A stretch of 64,000 bases of DNA from Aliiglaciecola sp. M165 (GCF_007197995.1 NZ_VKKH01000001.1:1-64000); one strand, 5' to 3'. Positions 1 to 13,698 are shown, counted from the first letter of the stretch. Made by a program: numbers and translations. The notes: generated from the sequence alone by a model not told the origin.

Positions 1-482
<482 letters not shown>

Positions 483-533
483 CTAATTTAAAAGTCCGAC
501 CCAATAACAGACCGGACCGAACCTTCATTTAGA

Positions 534-2636
534 TTAATTTCTAGATTCAACTATTGCTTGCGTCACATTTGCTGACGCTTCTGCATAGTTGAAAAACTCC
601 ATAGAATACGAAGCTCGACCCTGCGTAGCACTTCTCAGTGCGGTAGCATAACCAAACATCTCAGAGAGCGGAACCTTTGCGCGTACAATTTTTATACCCG
701 CAACGCCATCATCCATTCCCTCTATTACGCCGCGGCGACGGTTTAGATCGCCAACAACATCACCCATCCAGTCTTCTGGTGTGGTGACTTCAACTTTCAT
801 TGTCGGTTCGAGCAATACAGGCTTGGCTATTTCACAAGCATTTCTAAAGCCCATTGAACCGGCAATTTTAAACGCCATTTCCGAAGAATCTACATCATGA
901 AAAGAACCGTCAAACAAAGTTGCTTTGACATCGAGAACAGGATAACCGGCAAGTACACCATTTTGCATTTGCTCTTGGATACCTTTGTCAACAGCTGGAA
1001 TGTATTCTTTGGGGACAACGCCACCAACGATTTCATTCACGAACTCGTAACCTGCTCCTTCTTCATTTGGCTCAACTTTTAGCCAGACGTGTCCATATTG
1101 GCCACGACCGCCGGATTGACGCACAAACTTACCTTCCACTTCCACGCTCTTACGAATTGTTTCGCGGTACGCCACTTGCGGTTTACCAACGTTACAATCA
1201 ACGCTAAATTCGCGCTTCATTCGATCGACGATAATATCCAGATGTAATTCACCCATACCAGAGATTATAGTCTGGCCGGATTCTTCATCAGTTTTAACGC
1301 GAAAAGAAGGATCTTCGGCAGCAAGTTTTGCTAATGCGACAGCCATTTTGTCCTGATCAGCTTTTGATCGGGGCTCTACCGCAATGGAAATCACCGGTTC
1401 AGGAAACTCCATACGTTCAAGAGTAATCACATGATTAGGATCACACAAAGTGTCCCCGGTTGTGACGTCTTTTAAACCAATGGCAGCAGCTATATCGCCA
1501 GCTCTTACTTCTTTTAACTCTTCGCGGTCTTTGGCGTGCATTTGCACGATTCGACCAAAGCGTTCTTTTTTACCTTTAACCGCGTTGAAAACAGCATCAC
1601 CTGTATTAACAACTCCGGAATAACAGCGGAAGAACGTTAAGGTACCCACAAATGGGTCAGTGGCAATTTTAAACGCCAAAGCAGCAAACGGTTCACTGTC
1701 GTCAGCATGACGCTCAGCTTCGGTCTCTTTTTTGTCGTTTAATACCCCTTTAATAGCAGGGACATCTACTGGAGCAGGCAAGAACTCAATCACAGAGTCG
1801 AGAACTGCTTGCACACCTTTGTTTTTAAACGCGGAGCCGCATGTAGCAACAACAATCTCGTTATTTAGCGTACGTATGCGTAGTCCGGTTTTAATTTCTT
1901 CCTCAGAAAGCTCTTCACCTTCCAGGTATTTATCCATTAGTTCGTCAGAGGCTTCCGCAGCAGCTTCTACCATCTCCATGCGCATTTCTGTCGCGCGGTC
2001 GAGTAGATCTGCCGGAATATCTTCATAGTCGAATGTCATGCCCTGATCAGATTCGTTCCAATTAATGGCTTTCATCTTGATCAGGTCAATAACGCCTTTA
2101 AAGGTCTCTTCAGCACCAATGTTCAATTGAATAGGCACACAAGTGGCACCTAAACGATTGCGAATTTGATCCACTACGCGATCAAAGTCAGCGCCTGCAC
2201 GGTCCATTTTATTGACAAAAACCATGCGCGGAACATGGTATTTGTCAGCTTGGCGCCATACAGTTTCAGATTGAGGTTCGACACCCGATGAGCCACAAAA
2301 CACCACGACAGCACCATCAAGTACACGCAAAGAGCGTTCTACTTCAATCGTGAAGTCAACGTGCCCTGGTGTATCGATGATGTTGATTCTGTGCTGGTCA
2401 TACTGTTGTTGCATGCCAGACCAGAAACAGGTGGTTGCCGCTGAGGTAATAGTAATGCCACGCTCTTGTTCCTGCTCCATCCAGTCCATGGTGGCTGCGC
2501 CATCATGGACTTCACCGATCTTGTGAGACAAGCCAGTATAGAATAGAACACGTTCAGTCGTGGTCGTTTTACCCGCATCAACGTGTGCAACGATTCCGAT
2601 GTTACGATAGCGTTCGATAGGATGCTTACGAGCCAT
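534..2636 (-). CDS. fusA: Elongation factor G
   Basis: Translocation GTPase of the ribosome, 700 residues, the normal length for bacterial EF-G. G1 AHVDAGKT is at residues 17-24, G3 DTPGH at 88-92 and G4 NKMD at 142-145, followed by domain II and a conserved domain IV/V tail. The N-terminus [15 protein letters not shown] matches the gammaproteobacterial form. The start lies 24 bp downstream of the rpsG stop, consistent with cotranscription in the str operon. No truncation or odd residues were noticed. Confidence 0.98.
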   Translation of the reverse strand: MARKHPIERYRNIGIVAHVDAGKTTTTERVLFYTGLSHKIGEVHDGAATMDWMEQEQERGITITSAATTCFWSGMQQQYDQHRINIIDTPGHVDFTIEVERSLRVLDGAVVVFCGSSGVEPQSETVWRQADKYHVPRMVFVNKMDRAGADFDRVVDQIRNRLGATCVPIQLNIGAEETFKGVIDLIKMKAINWNESDQGMTFDYEDIPADLLDRATEMRMEMVEAAAEASDELMDKYLEGEELSEEEIKTGLRIRTLNNEIVVATCGSAFKNKGVQAVLDSVIEFLPAPVDVPAIKGVLNDKKETEAERHADDSEPFAALAFKIATDPFVGTLTFFRCYSGVVNTGDAVFNAVKGKKERFGRIVQMHAKDREELKEVRAGDIAAAIGLKDVTTGDTLCDPNHVITLERMEFPEPVISIAVEPRSKADQDKMAVALAKLAAEDPSFRVKTDEESGQTIISGMGELHLDIIVDRMKREFSVDCNVGKPQVAYRETIRKSVEVEGKFVRQSGGRGQYGHVWLKVEPNEEGAGYEFVNEIVGGVVPKEYIPAVDKGIQEQMQNGVLAGYPVLDVKATLFDGSFHDVDSSEMAFKIAGSMGFRNACEIAKPVLLEPTMKVEVTTPEDWMGDVVGDLNRRRGVIEGMDDGVAGIKIVRAKVPLSEMFGYATALRSATQGRASYSMEFFNYAEASANVTQAIVESRN

Positions 2637-2660
2637 CTTTCCCTCTTAATCCTGCGGTGA

Positions 2661-3131
2661 CTACCAGCGGTAGTGCGCGAACGCTTTGTTCGCTTCAGCC
2701 ATACGGTGAACGTCTTCACGTTTCTTAACCGCAGAGCCTCTGTTCTCAGACGCATCTAGCATTTCAGCTGCTAGGCGCTGAGCCATAGATTTTTCACCAC
2801 GCTTACGCGCAGCTTCAACCATCCAACGCATACCTAGTGCATTACGACGAACTGGACGAACTTCTACAGGTACTTGGTACGTAGAACCACCAACACGGCG
2901 AGACTTGACCTCGACTGTAGGGCGGATGTTGTCTAGTGCTTCTTCGAAAACATCTAGGTGTGTTTTGCCGGTCTTTTCAGCAACGATGTCTAATGCACCG
3001 TAAACGATTTTTTCAGCAGTAGATTTTTTACCATCTAACATGACAACGTTCATGAATTTGGCAAGTAATTGTGATCCGAACTTAGGATCTGGTAGGATTT
3101 TACGTTGACCTACGACTCGTCTTCTTGGCAT
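2661..3131 (-). CDS. rpsG: 30S ribosomal protein S7
   Basis: Primary 16S rRNA-binding protein that nucleates assembly of the 30S head. It has 156 residues, starting [20 protein letters not shown] as in E. coli S7. It is second in the str operon, with 76 bp to rpsL upstream and 24 bp to fusA downstream. In E. coli S7 represses its own operon by binding the rpsL-rpsG intercistronic RNA; the 76-bp gap here could play that role, but I did not identify the target structure. Confidence 0.98.
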   Translation of the reverse strand: MPRRRVVGQRKILPDPKFGSQLLAKFMNVVMLDGKKSTAEKIVYGALDIVAEKTGKTHLDVFEEALDNIRPTVEVKSRRVGGSTYQVPVEVRPVRRNALGMRWMVEAARKRGEKSMAQRLAAEMLDASENRGSAVKKREDVHRMAEANKAFAHYRW

Positions 3132-3207
3132 CTTAATTCTCCGTGGGATTCAGGGATAACCCAAAACTCTAATTTAATTCAGTTTGGCCTTACTAAACGG
3201 AGAACCG

Positions 3208-3582
3208 TTAAGATTTAGGCCTTTTTGCGCCGTACTTAGAACGGGCTTGTTTACGGTCGTTTACGCCTGCGCAGTCCAAAGTACCGCGAACAGTGTGGTA
3301 ACGAACACCTGGTAAATCTTTAACACGGCCACCACGGATAAGAACAACACTGTGCTCTTGTAGGTTGTGACCTTCACCACCGATGTATGAAGAAACTTCA
3401 AAACCGTTGGTTAAACGAACACGGCATACTTTACGTAGTGCTGAGTTCGGCTTCTTTGGTGTGGTGGTATATACACGAGTACATACTCCACGTTTTTGTG
3501 GGCACGCTTGCAATGCAGCAACGTTGCTTTTCACAACGGGCTTTTTGCGAGGGGAGCGTACCAACTGGTTAACTGTTGCCAT
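3208..3582 (-). CDS. rpsL: 30S ribosomal protein S12
   Basis: Decoding-centre protein, 124 residues. The TTPKKPNS loop carries Lys43 and the RVKDLPG loop carries Lys88 and Pro91, the wild-type residues at the classical streptomycin-resistance positions, so this copy looks streptomycin-sensitive. It is the first gene of the str operon. A strong sigma70-like promoter lies about 100 bp upstream. Confidence 0.98.
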   Translation of the reverse strand: MATVNQLVRSPRKKPVVKSNVAALQACPQKRGVCTRVYTTTPKKPNSALRKVCRVRLTNGFEVSSYIGGEGHNLQEHSVVLIRGGRVKDLPGVRYHTVRGTLDCAGVNDRKQARSKYGAKRPKS

Positions 3583-3689
3583 TAACTAGCTCCTGGTTAT
3601 AAAAAATCTACTGTTTTGCTCGTTTTACCGAGCGCTGAAAGCGAAAAATCCGCAACCTTAACTTGGATTACCAAATTTCGGGTCGCGGA

Positions 3690-3718
3690 ATTCTATAGAT
3701 CATAAAGTGAACTGTCAA
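3690..3718 (-). promoter_or_regulatory. Sigma70-type promoter of the str operon
   Basis: Read on the minus strand, the -35 hexamer TTGACA (perfect; 3713-3718) is followed by 17 nt and the -10 hexamer TAGAAT (5 of 6; 3690-3695). It precedes rpsL by about 108 bp, and the segment after the -10 is GC-rich (CCGCGACC), as in stringently controlled promoters. Only hexamer matching and spacing support the call. Confidence 0.8.
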
Positions 3719-3731
3719 GGAATGAATAACG

Positions 3732-3756
3732 AAAGGCCCCTGAATGAGGGGCCTTT
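3732..3756 (-). terminator. Rho-independent terminator after rpoC
   Basis: A perfect 9-bp stem (AAAGGCCCC / GGGGCCTTT) encloses a 7-nt loop. It sits 35 bp past the rpoC stop and just upstream of the str-operon promoter. The stem is flanked by T-rich sequence on both strands, so it may act in both directions. It separates the rplJL-rpoBC and str transcription units. Confidence 0.8.
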
Positions 3757-3790
3757 TTATTTGACAGTTGGTAAAGCGTTTAGCGACTGA

Positions 3791-6700
3791 TTATTCTTCA
3801 GTTGCTGTGCCGCTTTCACCTGTTTCTGCATTCAATGCTTCGGCAAGTGCTTGCTCTGCTTCTGAAGCTGAAACTGAAGGTTCTTCAACCAATGCAGCTT
3901 GCTTCATTTTGGCGCGGTTTTGATGATAAGCAAAACCAGTACCAGCAGGGATCAAACGACCTACGATAACGTTTTCTTTCAAGCCACGTAATTCGTCTTC
4001 TTTACCTTGCACTGCAGCTTCGGTAAGAACACGTGTTGTTTCTTGGAAAGATGCAGCTGAAATGAATGATTCAGTTGAAAGTGATGCTTTGGTAATACCT
4101 AGCAACTGAGTCTCAAACTGAGCAGGGATTTTGCCCTGTTTTTCCATTTCACGGTTAGCAATCTTAACGTTAGCAACTTCTACTTGTTCACCTTCTAGGA
4201 ACTGAGTGTCACCAGCATGGGTGATCAAACACTTACGCAACATCTGGCGAATAACAACTTCGATGTGCTTATCGTTAATTTTTACACCTTGCAGACGGTA
4301 AACTTCCTGTACTTCGTTCACAATGTAGTTAGCTACTGCACTGATACCACGCAGACGTAAGATGTCATGCGGAGACTCAGGACCATCAGCGATAACTTCA
4401 CCTTTTTCTACAGACTCACCTTCGAAGACGTTCAATTGACGCCATTTCGGGATCATCTCTTCATAGTGATCACCATCTTTTGGTGTAATGACCAAGCGCT
4501 TCTTACCTTTGGTTTCTTTACCAAAGCCGATGCTACCTGATACTTCTGCCAAAATGGCTGGCTCTTTAGGCTTACGAGCTTCAAACAAGTCAGCAACGCG
4601 CGGTAGACCACCGGTGATGTCACGAGTTTTCGAACTTTCCTGAGGAATGCGCGCTAACACGTCACCTTCACGAGCTTCTTTACCATCAGCCGCTTCAATG
4701 GTGGTAAAGCTAGGCAGGCGAATTTCTTGCAAGCCAACTTCATCACTTTCAAGGATAAGCTTAGGCTCTTTTGCATTAGCTTTCGTCAAATCTTTAACAA
4801 CGATACGGGTCAAGCCAGTCAACTCGTCTTGTTGCATTTCGGTGTTCGAATCGTCTACGTCAGCAAAGCTGATTTTCGCTTTACGTTCAGTGATAATTGG
4901 ATGCGAATGCGGGTCCCAGTTAGCTACAACGTCACCTGCATTCACCGCAGCATTGTCGTCAACAGTTAAAATCGCACCATATGGCACCTTGTAACGCTCT
5001 TTCTCACGACCTTGATCATCGATCATTGTCAATTCAGTTGAGCGAGAAACGATTACCACTTTGTCATCTGCGTTGCGAACAAACTTAGAGTTGTGTAGTT
5101 TCAATGTACCAGTTGTTTTAACCTGAACACTGTTTTCGGCAGAAGCTCTAGATGCAGCACCACCGATGTGGAAAGTACGCATCGTTAGCTGTGTACCTGG
5201 TTCACCGATTGATTGTGCTGCAATAACACCAACCGACTCACCATGACCAACCATGTGACCACGGGCCAAATCACGACCGTAACATCTCGCACACACACCA
5301 AAATCGTTATCACAAGTGATAACCGAGCGTACGATAATCTGGTCAACTGAGTTTGCTTCAAGCATATCAACCAAGGCTTCATCCAATAGCACGTTACGTT
5401 CTACTAGAATCTCGTCTGAACCTGGCTTAACTACGTCTTCAGCAACAACACGACCCAATACACGTTCGCGAAGCGGCTCAACAACGTCACCACCTTCGAT
5501 TAACGGTGTCATTTTAACACCTTCGAAAGTGCCACAGTCTTCGTTGTTAATAACCAAATCTTGTGCAACGTCAACCAAGCGACGGGTTAGGTAACCCGAG
5601 TTTGCTGTTTTCAATGCAGTATCGGCCAAACCTTTACGCGCACCGTGAGTTGAGATGAAGTACTGAAGTACGTTCAAACCTTCGCGGAAATTAGCGGTAA
5701 TCGGTGTTTCGATGATTGAACCATCTGGTTTTGCCATCAAGCCACGCATACCTGCAAGCTGACGAATCTGTGCGGCACTACCACGAGCACCGGAGTCAGC
5801 CATCATGAACACGGAATTGAACGAGTCTTGCTCTTCCATTTCGCCGTCACGGTTCTTAACGCTTTCTTTTGACAAGTTCGACATCATCGCTTTAGCAACG
5901 TCTTCGTTTGCACGAGACCAGATATCGATAACCTTGTTGTAACGCTCACCAGCAGTAACAAGACCTGATTGGAATTGCTCCTGGATTTCAAATACTTCTT
6001 CTTCTGCTGCTTCGATAATTTCTTTCTTAGCATCAGGAATGACCATGTCGTCAATACCAACAGAAGCACCCGCGATCATCGCGTAGTGGAAACCGGTATA
6101 CATGATTTGGTCAGCGGCAATAACCGTATCTTTAAGACCCAAAACACGATAACAAGTATTTAGCAATTTAGAGATTTGCTTCTTACCCATTGGCTGGTTA
6201 ATGATTTCAAACGGCAATCCTTTTGGCAGGATCAAAGAGAAAATAGCGCGGCCAACAGTGGTATCTGTCAACGTCACTTTTTCTGTTTTAGAACCGTCTT
6301 CCGCAACATCGTACTCAGTGATACGTACTTTTACGCGAGCATGCAACTCAGCATTACCTGTACGATACGCTTTTTCAGCTTCGTGTGGGCTGGTAAATAC
6401 CATGCCTTCACCCAAGCCATTTACACGGTCACGAGTTAGGTAGTACAAACCTAATACAACGTCCTGTGAAGGCACGATGATTGGCTCACCATTTGCGGGG
6501 GACAAAATGTTGTTGGTTGACATCATCAATGCACGGGCTTCTAGTTGTGCTTCGATAGTCAACGGTACGTGTACCGCCATTTGGTCACCATCGAAGTCAG
6601 CGTTGTACGCTGCACAAACCAATGGATGCAATTGGATAGCTTTACCTTCGATTAAGGTCGGTTCAAATGCTTGAATACCCAATCTGTGTAGTGTTGGTGC

Positions 6701-7975
6701 ACGGTTAAGTAATACAGGGTGTTCGCGGATAACGTCATCCAAAACGTCCCAAACTTCCGGCGCTTCACGTTCGACTAATTTTTTAGCTGCTTTAATCGTT
6801 GTTGCTAATCCACGACCTTCTAATTTTCCGTAGATAAATGGCTTGAATAACTCAAGTGCCATTTTCTTAGGCAGACCACACTGGTGCAAACGTAGTGTAG
6901 GACCAACAGTGATAACTGAACGTCCAGAGTAGTCAACACGCTTACCAAGAAGGTTCTGACGGAAACGACCTTGCTTACCTTTGATCATATCAGCCAAAGA
7001 TTTCAACGGACGTTTGTTAGAGCCAGTGATAGCACGACCACGACGACCATTATCTAACAAGGCATCAACCGCTTCTTGAAGCATACGTTTTTCGTTACGA
7101 ACAATGATGTCTGGCGCAGCAAGATCGAGAAGACGCTTCAAACGGTTATTACGGTTAATAACTCGGCGGTAAAGGTCATTCAAATCAGAGGTTGCGAAGC
7201 GGCCACCATCCAGAGGTACCAATGGACGTAAGTCAGGCGGTAATACTGGAAGTACTGTCATGATCATCCACTCTGGCTTGTTGCCAGACTGTTGGAATGA
7301 TTCAAGCAACTTCAAACGCTTGGTGATTTTCTTGCGCTTAGTTTCTGAGTTGATGCTAGGCAATTCTTCACGCATAGCCGCCACGTCTGCATCAACATCA
7401 AGTACTTTAAGTAATTCAAATACTGCTTCGGCACCCATTTTTGCTTCGAACTCATCACCATGCTCTTCTAGCGAGTCAAGGTACTCTTCTTCAGTAAGAA
7501 GTTGAGAACGCTCTAGGGTAGTCATACCAGGCTCTGTCACCACGTATGATTCAAAATAAAGTACTCGTTCGATATCACGTAGTGTCATATCAAGCATCAA
7601 GCCGATGCGAGACGGAAGTGATTTCAAGAACCAGATATGTGCAACTGGGCTCGCCAATTCGATGTGGCCCATGCGCTCACGACGCACTTTTGTTAGGGTC
7701 ACTTCAACGCCACATTTTTCACAGATTACACCGCGGTGTTTTAGGCGTTTGTACTTTCCACACAAGCACTCATAGTCTTTTACTGGCCCAAAAATACGAG
7801 CACAGAATAGGCCGTCACGTTCAGGTTTGAACGTACGGTAGTTAATGGTTTCAGGCTTTTTAACCTCACCAAATGACCATGATCGGACCATGTCCGGAGA
7901 AGCAAGACCGATACGAATATTATCGAACTCTTCGGTTTTGTTCTGTTGCTTAAGAAACTTTAATAAGTCTTTCAC
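3791..7975 (-). CDS. rpoC: RNA polymerase beta' subunit
   Basis: Catalytic beta' subunit, 1394 residues (E. coli 1407). The N-terminal zinc site ([20 protein letters not shown]) is near residues 70-88. The active-site NADFDGD metal-binding loop, the trigger-loop/bridge-helix region ([20 protein letters not shown]) and a second zinc site ([17 protein letters not shown]) are present. The C-terminal tail is acidic and Glu/Ala-rich. It lies 90 bp downstream of rpoB and is followed by the terminator at 3732-3756. Confidence 0.99.
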   Translation of the reverse strand: MKDLLKFLKQQNKTEEFDNIRIGLASPDMVRSWSFGEVKKPETINYRTFKPERDGLFCARIFGPVKDYECLCGKYKRLKHRGVICEKCGVEVTLTKVRRERMGHIELASPVAHIWFLKSLPSRIGLMLDMTLRDIERVLYFESYVVTEPGMTTLERSQLLTEEEYLDSLEEHGDEFEAKMGAEAVFELLKVLDVDADVAAMREELPSINSETKRKKITKRLKLLESFQQSGNKPEWMIMTVLPVLPPDLRPLVPLDGGRFATSDLNDLYRRVINRNNRLKRLLDLAAPDIIVRNEKRMLQEAVDALLDNGRRGRAITGSNKRPLKSLADMIKGKQGRFRQNLLGKRVDYSGRSVITVGPTLRLHQCGLPKKMALELFKPFIYGKLEGRGLATTIKAAKKLVEREAPEVWDVLDDVIREHPVLLNRAPTLHRLGIQAFEPTLIEGKAIQLHPLVCAAYNADFDGDQMAVHVPLTIEAQLEARALMMSTNNILSPANGEPIIVPSQDVVLGLYYLTRDRVNGLGEGMVFTSPHEAEKAYRTGNAELHARVKVRITEYDVAEDGSKTEKVTLTDTTVGRAIFSLILPKGLPFEIINQPMGKKQISKLLNTCYRVLGLKDTVIAADQIMYTGFHYAMIAGASVGIDDMVIPDAKKEIIEAAEEEVFEIQEQFQSGLVTAGERYNKVIDIWSRANEDVAKAMMSNLSKESVKNRDGEMEEQDSFNSVFMMADSGARGSAAQIRQLAGMRGLMAKPDGSIIETPITANFREGLNVLQYFISTHGARKGLADTALKTANSGYLTRRLVDVAQDLVINNEDCGTFEGVKMTPLIEGGDVVEPLRERVLGRVVAEDVVKPGSDEILVERNVLLDEALVDMLEANSVDQIIVRSVITCDNDFGVCARCYGRDLARGHMVGHGESVGVIAAQSIGEPGTQLTMRTFHIGGAASRASAENSVQVKTTGTLKLHNSKFVRNADDKVVIVSRSTELTMIDDQGREKERYKVPYGAILTVDDNAAVNAGDVVANWDPHSHPIITERKAKISFADVDDSNTEMQQDELTGLTRIVVKDLTKANAKEPKLILESDEVGLQEIRLPSFTTIEAADGKEAREGDVLARIPQESSKTRDITGGLPRVADLFEARKPKEPAILAEVSGSIGFGKETKGKKRLVITPKDGDHYEEMIPKWRQLNVFEGESVEKGEVIADGPESPHDILRLRGISAVANYIVNEVQEVYRLQGVKINDKHIEVVIRQMLRKCLITHAGDTQFLEGEQVEVANVKIANREMEKQGKIPAQFETQLLGITKASLSTESFISAASFQETTRVLTEAAVQGKEDELRGLKENVIVGRLIPAGTGFAYHQNRAKMKQAALVEEPSVSASEAEQALAEALNAETGESGTATEE

Positions 7976-8065
7976 ATTTATCTCCCAGCGGAGTGGTGTT
8001 ACGCAAGCCTGAATGGTGACTTACACCAAACAGGCTCTCTTAGTCTTTTGCTCTAGAAGAGCAGC

Positions 8066-11000
8066 TTAATCGTTCTGCTCTTCGAGTTCGATGTTGATAC
8101 CCAGTGAACGGATTTCTTTCAACAATACGTTGAACGACTCCGGCATACCAGGTTCCATGCGATGATCGCCATCAACGATGTTTTTATACATCTTGGTGCG
8201 ACCATTCACGTCATCGGACTTAACAGTAAGCATTTCTTGCAAGGTGTAAGCGGCACCGTAAGCTTCAAGTGCCCACACTTCCATCTCACCGAAACGCTGA
8301 CCACCGAATTGAGCTTTACCACCCAACGGCTGCTGTGTAACCAAGCTGTAAGAGCCAGTTGAACGTGCATGCATTTTGTCATCAACCAAGTGGTTAAGTT
8401 TCAGCATGTACATGTAACCAACAGTAACTGGACGCTCAAACGCGTTGCCAGTACGGCCATCAAACAAGGTGATTTGTCCGCTCGTAGGGATGTCAGCCAA
8501 CGTCAACAGATCTTTAATTTCTGCTTCAGTCGCACCATCGAATACTGGCGTTGCAATAGGTACACCTTTACGCAAGTTTTCAGCAAGTGTTTTGATTTGC
8601 TCATCTGAGAAGCTATCTAAATCCACTTCCTGGTGAGACGTACCAGAACCGTAAACATCTTTTAGGAAGCTACGTAGCTTGGCCATCTCTTCTTGCTCTT
8701 TGATCATGCGGTCGATTTTCACACCCAAACCATGAGCAGCCATGCCCAAGTGAGTTTCCAATATCTGACCGATGTTCATACGTGAAGGTACACCTAGCGG
8801 GTTAAGTACGATATCAACAGGGGTACCGTTTTCATCGTACGGCATATCTTCTACTGGTTGGATAGTCGAGATAACACCTTTGTTACCGTGACGACCGGCC
8901 ATCTTATCACCAGGTTGGATATGACGTTTAACCGCCAAATAAACTTTAACAATTTTCAACACGCCTGGCGCAAGATCATCACCTTGGGTGATTTTACGAC
9001 GCTTGATTTCAAATTTGTTATCAAAATCAAGTTTCGTTTCACTGTATTGCTCAGCGGTTTGGTCTAGTTCATTCTGTGCATCATCATCTTTCAATGTGAT
9101 ATCAAACCATTTCTCACGCGGCATGCTATCAAGCTTGGCTTGGTCAACGCCGTTGCGAGTTAGAAGATTCGCTGCACGAGCAAAAATGCCGTCAGCCAAG
9201 ATACCAAATTCGTCACCCAAGTCTTTCTTAACTTGACGCAACTGCATATCTTCGATTTCTAATGCACGCTTATCTTTTTCAACGCCATCGCGAGTAAAGA
9301 CTTGAACATCAATGACGGTACCGTGAACAGAGTTAGGTACACGTAGAGAAGTGTCTTTCACGTCAGACGCTTTTTCACCGAAGATTGCTCTCAAGAGTTT
9401 TTCTTCAGGTGTTAGCTGAGTCTCGCCTTTAGGAGTAACTTTACCTACAAGGATGTCACCGCCTTTCACTTCAGCACCGATATAAACCACACCAGATTCA
9501 TCCAGTTTGCCCAATGCAGATTCCCCTACGTTAGGAATATCAGCACTGATTTCTTCTGGACCAAGCTTGGTATCACGAGCGATACAGCTAAGTTCTTGGA
9601 TGTGGATAGTGGTGAAGCGATCTTCTTGGGCGACACGCTCAGAAATAAGGATTGAATCCTCAAAGTTGTAACCGTTCCAAGGCATAAATGCGATACGCAT
9701 GTTCTGACCTAGCGCCAATTCACCTAAATCGGTAGACGGGCCATCAGCCAAAACGTCTCCAGCTACAATCGGGTCGCCAACATTACACGTAGGCTTTTGA
9801 TTGATGCAGGTGTTTTGGTTTGAACGTGTATATTTAGTCAGGTTGTAGATATCAATGCCTGCTTCACCGGCAGTCATTTCGTCTTCATTCACCTTAATAA
9901 CAATACGACTAGCGTCAACGTAATCAACCGAACCACCGCGTTTTGCAATGATGGTTACACCAGAGTCAACGGCAACGGTTTTTTCCATACCTGTACCAAC
10001 AAGCGGCTTATCAGCCTTCAACGTTGGAACGGCTTGACGTTGCATGTTCGCGCCCATCAAGGCACGGTTAGCATCATCGTGCTCTAGGAATGGGATGATT
10101 GATGCAGCGACAGAAACGATCTGCTGAGGTGAGACATCCATGTATTTGATGTCTTCAATTTGCATCAACGTTGTTTCACCGCGATAACGACAAGGGATCA
10201 ATTCCTCTGTCAATTTACCGTTTTCGTCAACTGCAACGTTTGCCTGTGCGATAGCAAACTGACCTTCTTCAATAGCAGACAAGTAATCAATTTCGTCTGT
10301 CACTGTGCCGTCAACAATCTTACGATAAGGTGTTTCCAGGAAACCAAAATCATTGGTACGAGCAAAACTCGAAAGCGAGTTGATCAAACCGATGTTTGGA
10401 CCTTCTGGTGTTTCAATTGGACATACACGACCATAGTGAGTCGGGTGTACGTCTCGGACTTCAAAGCCTGCACGTTCACGTGTCAAACCACCTGGGCCCA
10501 AAGCAGAAATACGACGTTTGTGCGTCACTTCTGATAGCGGGTTGTTTTGGTCCATGAACTGAGAAAGCTGACTTGACCCGAAGAACTCTTTAACCGCTGC
10601 TGAGATAGGCTTAGCATTGATCAAATCTTGCGGCATGATGGCATCAAGGTCGCCCAAACTTAGGCGCTCTTTCACAGCACGTTCAACACGAACTAGGCCA
10701 ACACGGAATTGGTTTTCCGCCATTTCACCAACTGAACGAATACGACGGTTACCCAAGTGATCAATATCATCCACTTCATCTTTACCATCACGAATGGTAA
10801 TTAACTGCTTCATAACAGCGATGATATCGGCTTTGTCTAATATGCCTTCACCAGTCAATTCTTCACGACCAAGGCGTCGGTTGAACTTCATACGACCTAC
10901 AGCAGACAGATCATAACGGTCTTCAGAGAAGAACAAGTTACCAAACAAGGTTTCTGCTGCATCTTTTGTTGGTGGCTCACCAGGACGCATCATGCGATAG

Positions 11001-12100
11001 ATTTCAACTAACGCTTCAAGACGGTTAGTTGAGCTGTCAATACGCAATGTATCAGAGATGTAAGCACCGTGGTCAAGTTCATTGATATACAAGGTATCAA
11101 ATGCTTTGACTTCTGATGCTGATAAGACTTCTAATACTTCAAGTGTTAGCTCATCATTAGCATTAACTATCACTTCTCCGGTTTCTTCGTTGACGTGTGT
11201 TTTAGCAACAACACGACCTACTAAGAATTCAGCCGGCACTTCTAGTTCAGTGATTTTAGCTTTTTCAAGCGCGCGCGTGTGGCGAGCAGAAATACGACGT
11301 CCAGTTTCTACTAGAACCTCGCCTTTCCCATCTAGTATATCGAACTGAGCAGTTTCACCACGAAGACGTTCAGGAACGATATCCATCATGAACTTATCGT
11401 CAACCATACGAATCTGATCGCGATCGAAGAACAATTCGAGAATTTCTTCTGTGCTCATTTCTAGTGCACGTAAGATGATCGTCGCTGGTAATTTGCGGCG
11501 ACGGTCTATACGTACAAACAAATTATCTTTAGGGTCAAATTCGAAGTCTAACCAAGAACCACGGTAAGGAATAACTCGGGCGTTATAAAGTACTTTACCA
11601 GATGAATGCGTTTTTCCTTTGTCATGATCGAAGAACACACCAGGTGAACGGTGTAATTGAGACACAATAACGCGCTCAGTTCCATTGATAACAAAAGTAC
11701 CGTTTTCGGTCATGAGTGGAATTTCACCCATGTAAACTTCTTGCTCTTTAATATCTTTAACTGTGCCCGGTGCTGCTTCTTTATCGAACAAAACTAAACG
11801 TAGTTTTACACGAAGAGGTGCAGAAAAGGTTACGCCACGGATTTGACATTCTTTAACGTCAAATACTGGCTCACCTAGGCGGTAGCTAACATATTGTAGT
11901 TCAGAGTTACCCGAGTAACTTTTAATCGGGAAAACTGACCTAAAAGCAGCTTCTAGTCCATATTGTCCATCAACATCAATATCGATAAACTTTTTAAAAG
12001 AATCGAGCTGGATTGAAAGAAGGTAAGGTATCTCTAATACCTGCGGGCGTTTGCCAAAATCCTTACGGATACGTTTCTTTTCGCTATTGGAGTAAACCAT
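8066..12100 (-). CDS. rpoB: RNA polymerase beta subunit
   Basis: Beta subunit, 1344 residues when started at the ATG at 12098-12100 ([20 protein letters not shown]), which has an upstream TGAGGAA Shine-Dalgarno. The open frame extends 24 codons further to 12172, but that extension lacks homology to the conserved N-terminus. The rifampicin-binding segment [30 protein letters not shown] is intact, with the Asp, His and Ser of the E. coli 516/526/531 hot spots. The SHGQ-type C-terminal switch and clamp segments ([20 protein letters not shown]) are present. It is transcribed with rplJ-rplL upstream and rpoC downstream. Confidence 0.98.
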   Translation of the reverse strand: MVYSNSEKKRIRKDFGKRPQVLEIPYLLSIQLDSFKKFIDIDVDGQYGLEAAFRSVFPIKSYSGNSELQYVSYRLGEPVFDVKECQIRGVTFSAPLRVKLRLVLFDKEAAPGTVKDIKEQEVYMGEIPLMTENGTFVINGTERVIVSQLHRSPGVFFDHDKGKTHSSGKVLYNARVIPYRGSWLDFEFDPKDNLFVRIDRRRKLPATIILRALEMSTEEILELFFDRDQIRMVDDKFMMDIVPERLRGETAQFDILDGKGEVLVETGRRISARHTRALEKAKITELEVPAEFLVGRVVAKTHVNEETGEVIVNANDELTLEVLEVLSASEVKAFDTLYINELDHGAYISDTLRIDSSTNRLEALVEIYRMMRPGEPPTKDAAETLFGNLFFSEDRYDLSAVGRMKFNRRLGREELTGEGILDKADIIAVMKQLITIRDGKDEVDDIDHLGNRRIRSVGEMAENQFRVGLVRVERAVKERLSLGDLDAIMPQDLINAKPISAAVKEFFGSSQLSQFMDQNNPLSEVTHKRRISALGPGGLTRERAGFEVRDVHPTHYGRVCPIETPEGPNIGLINSLSSFARTNDFGFLETPYRKIVDGTVTDEIDYLSAIEEGQFAIAQANVAVDENGKLTEELIPCRYRGETTLMQIEDIKYMDVSPQQIVSVAASIIPFLEHDDANRALMGANMQRQAVPTLKADKPLVGTGMEKTVAVDSGVTIIAKRGGSVDYVDASRIVIKVNEDEMTAGEAGIDIYNLTKYTRSNQNTCINQKPTCNVGDPIVAGDVLADGPSTDLGELALGQNMRIAFMPWNGYNFEDSILISERVAQEDRFTTIHIQELSCIARDTKLGPEEISADIPNVGESALGKLDESGVVYIGAEVKGGDILVGKVTPKGETQLTPEEKLLRAIFGEKASDVKDTSLRVPNSVHGTVIDVQVFTRDGVEKDKRALEIEDMQLRQVKKDLGDEFGILADGIFARAANLLTRNGVDQAKLDSMPREKWFDITLKDDDAQNELDQTAEQYSETKLDFDNKFEIKRRKITQGDDLAPGVLKIVKVYLAVKRHIQPGDKMAGRHGNKGVISTIQPVEDMPYDENGTPVDIVLNPLGVPSRMNIGQILETHLGMAAHGLGVKIDRMIKEQEEMAKLRSFLKDVYGSGTSHQEVDLDSFSDEQIKTLAENLRKGVPIATPVFDGATEAEIKDLLTLADIPTSGQITLFDGRTGNAFERPVTVGYMYMLKLNHLVDDKMHARSTGSYSLVTQQPLGGKAQFGGQRFGEMEVWALEAYGAAYTLQEMLTVKSDDVNGRTKMYKNIVDGDHRMEPGMPESFNVLLKEIRSLGINIELEEQND

Positions 12101-12327
12101 GGGTTCCTCAGCATTCTGATTTTTGACCCAACTTGCAAGGTAAAGCGCTTTTACCGAGCAAACTTCAAGCACCCTTTACGGCGCAATTTCAAAGCATACA
12201 CCAATTTTTTACTTCGTATCACTATAAATAATACTTAACTCATTGGTTTTATTTTACTTTTCCATCACGGTTGCGCATACATTCGAAGGATAGTGTTAAA
12301 GGGTATAAATGCCCTATCCTACAGCGC

Positions 12328-12358
12328 AAAAAGGCTGGTGATTAAATAATCACCAGCC
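12328..12358 (-). terminator. Transcription attenuator between rplL and rpoB
   Basis: On the minus strand a perfect 11-bp stem (GGCTGGTGATT / AATCACCAGCC, arms 12348-12358 and 12333-12343) with a 4-nt loop is followed by TTTTTGCGC. It lies 38 bp after the rplL stop and about 230 bp before rpoB. The position matches the well-known partial terminator of the E. coli rplJL-rpoBC operon, which sets the excess of L7/L12 over polymerase. Partial readthrough is inferred from rpoB having no obvious separate promoter. Confidence 0.8.
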
Positions 12359-12395
12359 CAAGCCTTTTCAGGCAAGTAATCTGTCAGATGACAAA

Positions 12396-12770
12396 TTACT
12401 TAAGTTCCACTTCTGCGCCAGCTGCTTCAAGTTCAGCTTTAAGTGCTTCAGCTTCGTCTTTAGATAGACCTTCTTTGATAGCTTTAGGAGCTGATTCAAC
12501 AACTTCTTTAGCTTCTTTAAGACCTAGACCAGTAGCGCCGCGTACTGCTTTGATAACAGCAACTTTGTTGCCACCGAATGAAGTCATTACAACGTCAAAC
12601 TCAGTTTGCTCTGCTGCTGCTTCACCAGCTGCTGCTGCAGGACCTGCAACTGCTACTGCTGCTGCTGCAGAAACGTTGAATTTTTCTTCAGCTGCTTCGA
12701 TTAGCTCTACCAATTCCATAACTGGCATTTCAGCAATCGCGTTCAAGATATCTTCTTTAGTTAGAGCCAT
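12396..12770 (-). CDS. rplL: 50S ribosomal protein L7/L12
   Basis: Stalk protein that recruits translational GTPases, 124 residues. It has an N-terminal dimerisation domain ([24 protein letters not shown]), an Ala/Gly-rich hinge around residues 34-52 and a C-terminal GTPase-binding domain ([20 protein letters not shown]). It lies 55 bp after rplJ and is followed by the attenuator. Confidence 0.98.
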   Translation of the reverse strand: MALTKEDILNAIAEMPVMELVELIEAAEEKFNVSAAAAVAVAGPAAAAGEAAAEQTEFDVVMTSFGGNKVAVIKAVRGATGLGLKEAKEVVESAPKAIKEGLSKDEAEALKAELEAAGAEVELK

Positions 12771-12825
12771 TTCTCTAAACTCCCGGGTTAGTTAATAATA
12801 AAAAATTTAATGCCAAACACGAAAA

Positions 12826-13344
12826 TTATTTTTCGTCTTTGATCGCCGCCAATACACGCACAAACTTGCCTGGAACTTCGTTGATTGTACGAACGAATTT
12901 CTCGGCTGGTGCTTTGAAGGTAGCAAGTAGTTTTGCCAGTGCTTCGTCGCGAGTCGGAAGTGAAGCCACTGCGTCCAATTTATCAGGACCCAATAAACCA
13001 CTGCCGATTGAAAGTGCTGTTACTTTAAGCTTGTCATTTTCTTTTGCGAAATCTTTGAATAGACGTGCTGCACCGCCTGGTGCGTCTATTGAAAATCCGT
13101 AAATCAAAGGACCAGTCAAAGCTTCATTCAGATCTGCAAACTTGCTGTCTGCTAAACCACGCTTAGCAAGAGTGTTACGTACAACTTTCACGTACACGCC
13201 TTGTTCACGAGCTTTAACACGCAGGTCAGTCAGTTCTGAAACTTCCATCCCACGGTATTCAGCGACGGCAACGGATAGAGCGCGAGATGCAACATCATTT
13301 ACTTCTGCTACGATCTCTTTTTTTGCTGCTAAACCTAGTGCCAC
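12826..13344 (-). CDS. rplJ: 50S ribosomal protein L10 (GTG start)
   Basis: Stalk base protein that anchors L7/L12 dimers, 172 residues. The conserved N-terminus [14 protein letters not shown] begins right after a GTG at 13342-13344, which has the Shine-Dalgarno AGAGGTG six bases upstream. The GTG three codons further up (13353) overlaps that Shine-Dalgarno and is less likely. The frame then shows the L10 signature [11 protein letters not shown] and a charged tail that binds L7/L12. Translation is probably controlled by the L10 leader upstream. Confidence 0.96.
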   Translation of the reverse strand: MALGLAAKKEIVAEVNDVASRALSVAVAEYRGMEVSELTDLRVKAREQGVYVKVVRNTLAKRGLADSKFADLNEALTGPLIYGFSIDAPGGAARLFKDFAKENDKLKVTALSIGSGLLGPDKLDAVASLPTRDEALAKLLATFKAPAEKFVRTINEVPGKFVRVLAAIKDEK

Positions 13345-13486
13345 TGAGTTCACCTCTTGTTAACTGAAAGTTTGTTCTAAAAGAACGCTCTTTCAGAGTT
13401 CCAGATTGATAAAAATGTCACACGTAAGTGCTTCATTTTTACCGCTCTACGGTGTTCGCTTTCCCAGAGAGTCTGAGTCGAAACCA

Positions 13487-13591
13487 CCGTCTGCGCAGGC
13501 ATCCCACTTTAAAAGTAAAACATTAAGTAAAACGTTTAGTGCAAATGCTCTCTTACTTCATTTACCGTTTCACACCTGCGGTCTTGGACGG
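13487..13591 (-). ncRNA. L10 leader (autoregulatory 5' UTR of rplJ-rplL)
   Basis: In the 354-bp gap between rplA and rplJ, the minus-strand RNA contains CCGTC...GCAGG (13575-13591) that pairs with CCTGC...GACGG (13487-13499), with a purine-rich CAAGACC asymmetric internal segment resembling a kink-turn. In known gammaproteobacterial L10 leaders this element binds the L10-L7/L12 complex and represses translation. The remaining leader sequence runs to about 13360. Boundaries are approximate; a covariance-model search for L10_leader would settle them. Confidence 0.7.
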
Positions 13592-13698
13592 GAGCTAAGT
13601 AGTGACTTTGTCATCTATTAGCTCCAACCCATAACCTACAGAGAGATAGGCGTTAGCCTATAAGCCTTGTTTTACCGCCTAAGCGATAAGCAAAGAAT

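Noticed and set aside
1732-2028. Plus-strand open frames inside fusA, rpoC and rpoB
   Set aside because: They lie opposite highly conserved essential genes and show no family features; their openness reflects codon bias of the real strand.
12101-12172. 24-codon N-terminal extension of rpoB
   Set aside because: It has no similarity to conserved beta-subunit N-termini, and the ATG at 12100 has a good Shine-Dalgarno and the expected sequence.
13646-13661. ATAGGC/GCCTAT hairpin after rplA as a terminator
   Set aside because: Short stem without a T-run on the minus strand; the rplJ leader continues through the area.
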